Origin: JAZQQB01 sp045628865 | Lineage (GTDB): Bacteria; Bacillota; Clostridia; Lachnospirales; Lachnospiraceae | Length of the DNA stretch: 47,304 nt | NCBI GenBank assembly: GCA_045628865.1 | Contig: JAZQQB010000033.1 | Location: 1 to 47,304 of the forward strand | Direction: 5' to 3' | Shown: piece by piece, positions 36,901 through 43,779 of the stretch | Position numbering within the stretch: the stretch's first letter is position 1 | Layout: each line of letters starts with the position of its first letter | Position numbers and translations under genes: made by a program | Notes under the pieces: generated by a model | Told to the model about the DNA's origin: nothing | What the model saw: the letters and a program-made list of their open reading frames with translations, nothing else | Database searches by the model: none

Positions 36901-38024
36901 AAATCAGAACTCCAATCCATGCCATATTAGGGCTTGATGAGATGATTCTTCGAGAAAGCAAAAATGAAATGATACTGGATTATGCCAATGATATTGAAAA
37001 TGCTGGAAGAACCTTGCTTGGTATCATTAATGATGTGCTTGATTTTTCTAAAATGGAATCAGGACAATTGGAAATCGATCCTGTTGAGTATGATACAAAG
37101 AGTCTGATCCTTGATCTAAAAAATATGATCGCACCACGTGCAAAGGAGAAAAATCTTGCATTTGAGATCCTATGTGATGAATCGCTTCCTTGTACCTTGT
37201 ATGGTGACGAGTTACGTATCAAACAGGTTATTTTGAACATTTTAACAAATGCAGTGAAATATACTTCAGAAGGTAAGGTTTCGCTGGGTGTTACTTTTGA
37301 TGAATTTGTGGAGAACATGATCAAACTTGTGATTACGGTTACTGACACAGGAATGGGCATGAAGGAAGAGGATTTAGAGAAACTTTTCAAACCATTTGAA
37401 CGTATAGAAGAGAATAAAAATAAGAACATAGAGGGAACCGGGCTTGGAATGAGTATTGTATTTTCACTGATCAAGCAGATGGATGGTACCATTGACGTGA
37501 AGAGTGAATATACCAAGGGCTCTCAGTTTATCGTATCTATTCCTCAGAATGTTGTTGATAAAACGCACGTTGGTGATATCTTCCAACAAAGAACAGGTAA
37601 TTACAAGCGTGCGAAACAGCTGTTTACAGCTCCTGGTGCAAAAATTCTGGTTGTAGATGACAATGCTGTCAATATCAAGGTTGTTACCAGCTTGCTAAAA
37701 CGGAATCAAGTACAGATTTCTACTGCTGTTAGTGGTTTTGAATGTTTGGATATGACCAGGCAGGATAAATATGATCTGATCCTATTGGATCATAGAATGC
37801 CTGAACTGGATGGTGTTGAAACACTAAAGAGGTTGAAAGAGGAATGCGCGTTGAACAAAGAAACACCAATCATTGCGCTAACGGCCAATGCCATTTCTGG
37901 CGCATATGATTTTTATATCAGTGCCGGTTTTGATGATCTTTTGACAAAACCTGTGAATGTAATGGAATTAGAAACAAAGATCATGAGACATCTTCCACAG
38001 AGTCTTATCCTACATGTAGACTGA
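33957..38024 (+). CDS. Giant soluble hybrid histidine kinase K3 (HD-GYP-like, TPR, HisKA, HATPase, receiver)
   Basis: 1355 residues, closest to K4 (shared N-terminal wording such as ADSLYEQTMKMY and the YDD element) and collinear with K1 and K2. HD-GYP metal-ligand positions are kept: H401, H446, D447, H475, H499, H500, D531. The lysine of HDxGK is serine and the signature is GFP (HHKSFDGKSGFP). TPR-like helices cover about 630-930. A coiled coil rich in Lys and Glu leads to HisKA with H981 (SHEIRTPIHAILGLDEM), HATPase (DTGMGM, GTGLGMS) and a receiver with phospho-acceptor D1278 in LLDHRMPELDG. No signal peptide or membrane helix. The chosen ATG at 33957 has AAAGG upstream. It is first in an operon with K4, 17 bases apart. 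All kinase residues look functional; the substrate of the HD-GYP part, if any, is unknown. Confidence 0.86.
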   Translation: MTELELLFAQYKKNMDEMDALRNKSFEFPEEENWKDWYRQIQRSMENIYQKSAVLLKKLTSLINGPMTIDLADSLYEQTMKMYRENYDDGEFLIIIFNVLEPFYESLKDKDYREILIPMYLAHSYELNAVMYSQASIEQMNVTMLEKVLAFEPVFDTLSEQMRICFWKAVFNYVIVGTDHKNWTVAQSFALFEYYWKLWESDHVQEIEKNNSAAQAVMNNFFGSFACITYRINELEEKNVPDFIRIMDLIYERQIVNVSDEKELGEVTYAGYLYSSYLKGEETINTIFDQFCTYYQCVSRKISEEEIMDKNRIYFFYGCTTILYCFAQKGINPEKKNQMIGMIRALTESKWRIEDTKVLLILMDLTTLLCDIMVDFSGKEIDIEDFYYQMLVCKNIPSFIHARHVAQLAVLLLEEALLKKPVLFDQYSDMPLKDFVTYVEKCGLFHDIGSIATSFLTYYRNRPLLPAELELINMHPLSSLAMVEKSHEMDCYKNVMAGHHKSFDGKSGFPEEIDNTKFEDKILIDLIHIVDYIDIRCDAFFSYQATTVQDLLHELDEKKGTEFHPDFVEMILENRVLQEKIQEIVQLSYTSLKEYHENAEGIAVYQSTEEFVSQLDERMQEAFSNHTPDDFMKYVDRLFAISAREYSDRLLGVAYYYTMRVHMHKDEYTEAMNAGREAVRYLDNTEEYEKTTTAYNILGAIMQIMGNKENGLHYFLMSLERAKLCEDADTALFYPYNNIANLMKNVGQVDRALYYYNLAEKLNICNDMLRLAMYCNIMYCYVLTNNDDKIAEYYELIKTYEQEEDYPVFLVNVYTACLHEYYDDIVQMVESIKFAIKDRVYLKEYSSYMDEIHICLDLLEKHEEYELLMEMMNQCLDYFKQDMISFQEYQRFLQQKARCEKKCGDRENLLKTLSILEENIEHENSSTSEKILDLEKNYADMLKRQANQRYLQREKERLEKEVLVAREANQAKNTFLSAMSHEIRTPIHAILGLDEMILRESKNEMILDYANDIENAGRTLLGIINDVLDFSKMESGQLEIDPVEYDTKSLILDLKNMIAPRAKEKNLAFEILCDESLPCTLYGDELRIKQVILNILTNAVKYTSEGKVSLGVTFDEFVENMIKLVITVTDTGMGMKEEDLEKLFKPFERIEENKNKNIEGTGLGMSIVFSLIKQMDGTIDVKSEYTKGSQFIVSIPQNVVDKTHVGDIFQQRTGNYKRAKQLFTAPGAKILVVDDNAVNIKVVTSLLKRNQVQISTAVSGFECLDMTRQDKYDLILLDHRMPELDGVETLKRLKEECALNKETPIIALTANAISGAYDFYISAGFDDLLTKPVNVMELETKIMRHLPQSLILHVD

Positions 38025-38041
38025 TTTAGGAGTGAATCCAT

Positions 38042-41000
38042 ATGAATAATATTGAACGTATTTTTAGACAGTACAAAAATAATATGGATAAAATGAATAC
38101 ATATCGTGACCAGTTCTTTGAATTTCAAAGAACTGAGGATTGGCGTGAAAAGTACCAGAAAAACATGAGTGATATAGAGGCAATCTATAGAGAAAATGCA
38201 AATCTGGTAAAGGAGATCACTCATATTTTGGATACTCCAATGACAGAATATTTGGCCAATTCTTTGTATGAACAGGCGATGAGCATGTATCAGATGGAAT
38301 ATGATGATAGTCAGTTACTTGCTAATATTTTTGAAACACTGGAGAAGTTCTATGAACGTGATAGTGAGAAAAATATTAACAGACTGATGTCTCTTTATAT
38401 TGCTCATTCCTATGAGATCAATGCAGTTCAAAGACGTCAGGCTTCCATTCGGGTTGCTGATTTTTCCATTCTGGAGAAGGGACTTTCTTATCGTGATAGA
38501 TATGCTTCGTTAAATGAAGATGCGAGAGTATGGTTCTGGAAAGCAGCTTTTAATTATGCAGTAGTTGGAATGGATCGTAAAAACTGGCCTTTGAAAGAAA
38601 GCTTTGAAAAATATTATGAATATTTGGATTTTTGGTATTCAGAGGAGGTTCAGAATCTGGATGGAGAAAATGAGGATATCAATACGATCATTGCAGGATA
38701 TGAAGCAAATGTACTGTATTTTGCTATGCGCTGTGATGAATTGGATGAAGAGACAATCCCTTATTTTATCATGATCACAGATCGTGCGTACAAGCTGCAG
38801 CGTAAAGAGGTTTCCGATGATATGGATCTTTATGTGCTTACTTATGCAGCCTATATGTATTCCCTGTACCTAAGGGGAGAGGAAACCATCGATGGAGTGT
38901 TTGATAAATTCTATCAGTATTTTATCTATAAGGATCAGATCCATCGACATAATGTTATGGACTATGAGGTGGTTTATTTTTATTATGTCTGTGTCAAGTT
39001 TTTGACTGTTATTTCTAAAAAGGGAATCAATGCAGAGAAACAAAAACAGCTTTTAGGCGTTTTCTGGGCTATTGCAGATATGAAATGGAAGCTGGATGAT
39101 AGTGGTGATCTTCTCCGTGTCCTTCAGCTTTCCACTGAATTGTGTTCTTCCATTGTTATGCTTTCAGATAAGGATACAGATATTGAAAACATTTATTATA
39201 GATTGAATGTACGGAAAAATTTCATTTCTTATATTCATGCGAAAAATGTTTCAGATCTTGCGGTGATGATTTTTGAGGAATGCCATGAAAAATGCGATCT
39301 TTTTAGGGAGTATCATGGAATGGACTATGATACCTTACACGAATATGTGAAAAAATGTGGTATTTTTCATGATTTAGGATCCATTGCGACCACATTTTTA
39401 CACTACTATAAATATAGACCGCTATTTCCACAGGAGAGTGCACTGATTCATAATCATCCTCTGGCTGGTGTTGAGATCATAGAAAAATCCAAGGAGATGG
39501 AAAAATATAAGGAGATTTTGATGGGCCATCATAAAAATTATGATGGCAAAGGCGGAGCACCTTTGGATTATGATAATACCACGGCAAAAAATAAGCTTGT
39601 GGTTGACCTGATCCATATTGCGGATTTTATTGATCTGAAATCGGATAAATTTTTTATGTATGATATTCTGCCATTTGATGAGGTTTTGCGCGAATTAGAG
39701 GAAGGCAGTGGTACAAAATATCATCCTGAAATTGTACGTGTGATCCTGGAGTCGGAATCTTTAAAGGAAAAGATCGCAAAGAGGATCGAAATGAATCTGG
39801 ATTCTGTACAGGAGTATTATGAAAATGCAGAAGAAGTAATGAGACATCAGTCAACAGAGGAGTTTGTACAGCAGTTGGAAGAAAAGATGGAAGAAGCTTT
39901 TGCTAATCATACAGAGGATGAGTTTATGAATATGGTGGAAAGGCTTTTTACCATGACAGCCAAGGATTATTCTGACCGTATCTTAGGAATCGCCTATTAT
40001 TATACTATGCGTGTTCATTTGTTCAAAAAGGCATATATGGAGGCTTTTAATGCAGCAAATGAGGCAGTCACACTCTTAGAAAATACAGATGAATATGAGA
40101 AATATTGTATTTCCTACAATGTTATGGGTGCTGTTATGCAGATCATGGGAAATCCAAATTCTGCATTGCAGTACTATATGCTTTGTGTGGAAAAGGGAAA
40201 ACTGTGTGAAGATAAGCCTGAATTACTTCTTTATCCGTACAATAATATTGCAGATTTGATGAAAAACTTAAATCAGGTTGAGCGTGCGATCTATTATTAC
40301 AATATGGCGGAGAATCTGCAGGTCTCAAATGAAAAAGAAAAAATGCCAATCTGGTGCAATATGCTCTATTGTTATATTTTTATTGGAGATGAAGAAAAAA
40401 TTGCAATCTATGAGAAAAAAATCCATGAGAATATCAAGGACAATGATTTCCCGAAGTTTATGGTTTATATCTACCTGGCATGGTTAGAGGAATATAGAAA
40501 ACATTATGATGTCATGAACCAGTATATCCAGAGCGCTTTGGAGGATGAAGATTATATGTCCATGTACTCTTCTTATCTGGATGAGATACATATCTGCCTG
40601 GCATTATTGGAAAAAACAGAGCAGTATGAATTGCTTTACAACTTAACAGATGCCTATTTGACATTTATTGACCAGGATGAGATTTCGTATAAAGAGTATC
40701 AACGATTTTTACAAAGACGTGCAAGATGTGCTAAAAAGCAAAAAAATATCGAACTTTTGATGGATACGCTGGAGCTTTTGGATGAAAGCATTCAAAGTGA
40801 AGGTAAAAAAGTTTCTGAAAAGATGATCGAGATGGAAAAGGACTTTGTTGATACCATCAATCGTCAGGAGAAGCAGAAAAAGCTGCAAAAAGAGAAGGAA
40901 AGACTTGAAGTACAGGTTAAGGAGGAGAAAAATGCAAATCAGGCAAAAAGCTCCTTCCTGTCATCCATGTCTCATGAGATTCGTACGCCAATCCATGCTA

Positions 41001-42136
41001 TTTTAGGATTGGATGAAATGATTCTTCGAGAATGTGATGAACCTGAAATTTTGGATTATGCGAAGGATATTGAGGACGCTGGAAAAACCTTGCTTGGCAT
41101 TATCAATGATGTACTTGATTTTTCCAAGATGGAAGCAGGAAAACTCCAGCTTTTGCCACAGGCCTTTGATCTTTCTGAACTTTTGCTGGATATTAACGAG
41201 CAGATCAGACCAAAGGCTATGGAAAAACAGCTGCAGTTTGTAATCACCTGCGATAAAGATGTGCCACGATATCTTACGGCAGATGATTATAGGATTAGGC
41301 AGATTTTACTAAATATTTTGTCCAACGGGGTAAAATATACCAATGAGGGCAGGATTGATTTTATCATCAGTGCTGAAAAAAAATCTTCCGAGAATCTGAA
41401 CCTGAAGTTTCAAGTAAAGGATACTGGTATGGGTATGCGGGAAGAGGATATTGAGAGACTTTTCAAACCTTTTGAGCGTATTTACGATCAGCGGAATATG
41501 ACTGTTTCCGGAACAGGACTGGGCATGAGTATTGTTATTTCCCTTGTGAAACAGATGAATGGATTACTTGATGTAAATAGTGAGTACAAAAAAGGCACTG
41601 ATTTTGTGGTATATATTCCGGTTAAGGTGGATAAAGAGCAACCAATTGGTAAATTTGAAGAGTATTTGACCGATAAGGATAGGACTGGAGAGAGTAAGGC
41701 TTTCTCTACAACTTTGAAGGATACGGATAAAAAGAGAGCATTATTTACTGCACCTGATGCTAAGGTTTTGGTGGTAGATGATAATGCTGTCAATATCAAG
41801 GTTATTTCCAATCTGCTGAAGCGTACCAGAGTGAAACTCACTACGGCAACAAGTGGAGAAGAGTGTCTTTTGCTTGTGAAGAAGGAGACCTTTGATCTGA
41901 TCTTATTAGATCATCAGATGCCTGGCATGGATGGCGTGGAAACGCTTCATCGAATGAGAGCGGAAAATGCTTTGGAGCAGACGCCAGTGATCGCCTTGAC
42001 TGCTAATGCTTTTCCAAAGGCAGAAGAACATTATGCTTCTCTTGGTTTTGATGATCTTTTGACCAAACCTGTAAAGGTGGAGGAGATGGAAACAAAGATC
42101 ATGAAATACCTGCCGAAGGAACTTGTCATCTTGTAA
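38042..42136 (+). CDS. Giant soluble hybrid histidine kinase K4 (HD-GYP-like, TPR, HisKA, HATPase, receiver)
   Basis: 1364 residues, the longest of the four paralogues. HD-GYP metal-ligand positions are kept (H399, H443, D444, H472, H496, H497, D528), but the signature is GAP (HHKNYDGKGGAP) and the HDxGK lysine is serine, so the domain may be altered in specificity or act as a sensor. TPR-like helices follow, then HisKA with H978, HATPase (DTGMGM, GTGLGMS) and a longer linker before the receiver (phospho-acceptor D1290 in LLDHQMPGMDG). The ATG follows AGGAG; the gene starts 17 bases after K3. The gltX promoter overlaps its stop codon. No cognate response regulator or Hpt gene lies downstream, so phosphotransfer must go elsewhere or stay within the kinases. 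Confidence 0.86.
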   Translation: MNNIERIFRQYKNNMDKMNTYRDQFFEFQRTEDWREKYQKNMSDIEAIYRENANLVKEITHILDTPMTEYLANSLYEQAMSMYQMEYDDSQLLANIFETLEKFYERDSEKNINRLMSLYIAHSYEINAVQRRQASIRVADFSILEKGLSYRDRYASLNEDARVWFWKAAFNYAVVGMDRKNWPLKESFEKYYEYLDFWYSEEVQNLDGENEDINTIIAGYEANVLYFAMRCDELDEETIPYFIMITDRAYKLQRKEVSDDMDLYVLTYAAYMYSLYLRGEETIDGVFDKFYQYFIYKDQIHRHNVMDYEVVYFYYVCVKFLTVISKKGINAEKQKQLLGVFWAIADMKWKLDDSGDLLRVLQLSTELCSSIVMLSDKDTDIENIYYRLNVRKNFISYIHAKNVSDLAVMIFEECHEKCDLFREYHGMDYDTLHEYVKKCGIFHDLGSIATTFLHYYKYRPLFPQESALIHNHPLAGVEIIEKSKEMEKYKEILMGHHKNYDGKGGAPLDYDNTTAKNKLVVDLIHIADFIDLKSDKFFMYDILPFDEVLRELEEGSGTKYHPEIVRVILESESLKEKIAKRIEMNLDSVQEYYENAEEVMRHQSTEEFVQQLEEKMEEAFANHTEDEFMNMVERLFTMTAKDYSDRILGIAYYYTMRVHLFKKAYMEAFNAANEAVTLLENTDEYEKYCISYNVMGAVMQIMGNPNSALQYYMLCVEKGKLCEDKPELLLYPYNNIADLMKNLNQVERAIYYYNMAENLQVSNEKEKMPIWCNMLYCYIFIGDEEKIAIYEKKIHENIKDNDFPKFMVYIYLAWLEEYRKHYDVMNQYIQSALEDEDYMSMYSSYLDEIHICLALLEKTEQYELLYNLTDAYLTFIDQDEISYKEYQRFLQRRARCAKKQKNIELLMDTLELLDESIQSEGKKVSEKMIEMEKDFVDTINRQEKQKKLQKEKERLEVQVKEEKNANQAKSSFLSSMSHEIRTPIHAILGLDEMILRECDEPEILDYAKDIEDAGKTLLGIINDVLDFSKMEAGKLQLLPQAFDLSELLLDINEQIRPKAMEKQLQFVITCDKDVPRYLTADDYRIRQILLNILSNGVKYTNEGRIDFIISAEKKSSENLNLKFQVKDTGMGMREEDIERLFKPFERIYDQRNMTVSGTGLGMSIVISLVKQMNGLLDVNSEYKKGTDFVVYIPVKVDKEQPIGKFEEYLTDKDRTGESKAFSTTLKDTDKKRALFTAPDAKVLVVDDNAVNIKVISNLLKRTRVKLTTATSGEECLLLVKKETFDLILLDHQMPGMDGVETLHRMRAENALEQTPVIALTANAFPKAEEHYASLGFDDLLTKPVKVEEMETKIMKYLPKELVIL

Positions 42137-42151
42137 AATTTATGTTATGAT
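42123..42151 (+). promoter_or_regulatory. Predicted gltX promoter overlapping the end of the K4 gene
   Basis: TTGTCA (42123-42128), 17 bases, then TATGAT (42146-42151). The -35 box lies inside the last codons of K4, whose stop is at 42134-42136. Transcription would start near 42158, giving a structured leader of about 160 bases. Confidence 0.7.
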
Positions 42152-42162
42152 ACAAAGTACGC

Positions 42163-42234
42163 ATTCAGGATATTGCAAGCTAAAGCTTGCGCGCATCAGC
42201 GCGCAAAGAGTGCTTTGCACTCTTTGATCTGAAT
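42163..42234 (+). repeat. Multi-hairpin element in the gltX leader
   Basis: An outer stem ATTCAG/CTGAAT (42163-42168 and 42229-42234) encloses three hairpins. They are GCAAGC-TAAA-GCTTGC (42175-42190), TTGCGCGC-ATCA-GCGCGCAA (42187-42206, partly competing with the first) and AAAGAGTGC-TTT-GCACTCTTT (42205-42225). No T-box or tRNA-binding motif is visible and no T tract follows. It may be a mobile palindromic element or a leader regulating gltX. Confidence 0.65.
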
Positions 42235-42318
42235 TCTGGATAGGAAAGAAACGAAAATATGTAACCGGTAAGAACCAAGAATGGTTACGAAGATAGAAAA
42301 CAGGAAGGACAAGTTATT

Positions 42319-43779
42319 ATGAAAATCAGAACAAGATATGCACCAAGTCCTACAGGAAGAATGCATGTAGGAAATCTGCGTTCCGCTTTGTATGAGTTTT
42401 TGATTGCAAAGCATGAAGGCGGAGATTTTATCTTACGTATCGAGGATACAGATCAGGAACGTTTTGTAGAGGGCGCTGTTGACATTATTTATCGTACTAT
42501 GGAAAAAACAGGTCTTATCCATGATGAAGGTCCAGATAAGGACAAGGGCTTTGGTCCATATGTTCAGTCTGAAAGAATGAAAACAGGTCTTTATTTAGAA
42601 TATGCTAAGAAATTGATTGATAAGGGTGAGGCTTACTACTGTTTTTGCGATAAGGAGCGTTTGGCTACCTTAAAGTCAGAGGTTGTAGAAGGAAAAGAGA
42701 TCACTGTTTATGATAAGCACTGCTTACACTTATCAAAAGAAGAGGTAGAGGCAAACCTGGCAGCAGGCAAGCCATATGTTATCCGTCAGAACAATCCAAC
42801 AGAAGGAACAACAACCTTCCATGATGAGCTTTACGGAGATATCACTGTAGAGAACGCTGAATTGGATGATATGATCTTAATTAAATCAGACGGATATCCT
42901 ACTTATAACTTTGCTAACGTAGTAGATGACCATTTGATGGGAATCACACACGTTGTTCGTGGTAATGAGTATTTATCTTCATCACCTAAGTACAATCGTT
43001 TATACGATGCTTTTGGATGGGAAGTACCTACATATGTACATTTACCATTGATCACAGACGAGAATCATAAGAAATTATCAAAAAGAAGCGGACATTCATC
43101 TTTCGAAGATCTGTTAGAGCAGGGATTTTTAACAGAAGCAGTTGTGAACTACATTGCATTGTTAGGATGGAGCCCGGAAGATAACAACGAGATCTTTACT
43201 TTGGATGAACTTATTAAGAAGTTTGATTACAGAAGAATCAACAAATCTCCAGCTGTTTTTGATATCAATAAATTGAAATGGATGAATGGAGAATACTTTA
43301 AGGCAATGGATCCTGATAAGTTCTATGAGCTTGCACTTCCATACTTGAAGGAGAGCTTACCTGAGACTATGAACTTAAAGAAAATCTCAGAAATGGTAAG
43401 AACCCGTATCGAGGTATTCCCTGATATTGCTGAAATGGTAGATTTCTTCAAGGAATTGCCAGTTTATGACAATGCTATGTATGAACACAAGAAGATGAAG
43501 ACAACAAAAGAGTCTTCTTTACAGGTATTAAAGGACTTACTTCCAATGTTTGAAGCCCATGAGGAATACACCAATGATTCCTTATATGGCGTATTACAGG
43601 AATATGTAACAAACACAGGCTGTAAGAACGGTTATGCAATCTGGCCAGTACGTACTGCTGTTTCTGGTAAGCAGATGACACCAGCTGGTGCAACAGAGAT
43701 TATGGAGATCCTTGGTAAAGAGGAGTCCTTAAAACGAATCAGAAAAGGAATCGAGCAGTTAAGTGCAGAGCTTAACTAA
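42319..43779 (+). CDS. gltX: Glutamyl-tRNA synthetase
   Basis: 486-residue class I aminoacyl-tRNA synthetase that charges tRNA-Glu (in many Firmicutes also tRNA-Gln, corrected later by GatCAB). The catalytic domain has the HIGH-type motif HVGN at residues 16-19 (APSPTGRMHVGNLRSAL) and the KMSKS-type motif KLSKR at 252-256. The C-terminal anticodon-binding region is complete (the EYVTNTGCKNGYAIWPVRTAVSGKQMTPAG segment). The length is usual for the family. AGGAAGGA lies upstream of the ATG. The UvrD-like helicase gene follows directly and may be co-transcribed. Confidence 0.97.
   Translation: MKIRTRYAPSPTGRMHVGNLRSALYEFLIAKHEGGDFILRIEDTDQERFVEGAVDIIYRTMEKTGLIHDEGPDKDKGFGPYVQSERMKTGLYLEYAKKLIDKGEAYYCFCDKERLATLKSEVVEGKEITVYDKHCLHLSKEEVEANLAAGKPYVIRQNNPTEGTTTFHDELYGDITVENAELDDMILIKSDGYPTYNFANVVDDHLMGITHVVRGNEYLSSSPKYNRLYDAFGWEVPTYVHLPLITDENHKKLSKRSGHSSFEDLLEQGFLTEAVVNYIALLGWSPEDNNEIFTLDELIKKFDYRRINKSPAVFDINKLKWMNGEYFKAMDPDKFYELALPYLKESLPETMNLKKISEMVRTRIEVFPDIAEMVDFFKELPVYDNAMYEHKKMKTTKESSLQVLKDLLPMFEAHEEYTNDSLYGVLQEYVTNTGCKNGYAIWPVRTAVSGKQMTPAGATEIMEILGKEESLKRIRKGIEQLSAELN

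Noticed and set aside
36980..37516. 178-codon minus-strand open frame inside K3
   Set aside because: It is antisense to the HisKA/HATPase region of K3. Similar antisense frames appear in K4, as expected from the conserved coding sequence.
42137..42318. T-box riboswitch before gltX
   Set aside because: No T-box consensus, specifier loop or following terminator was found; only simple hairpins are present.
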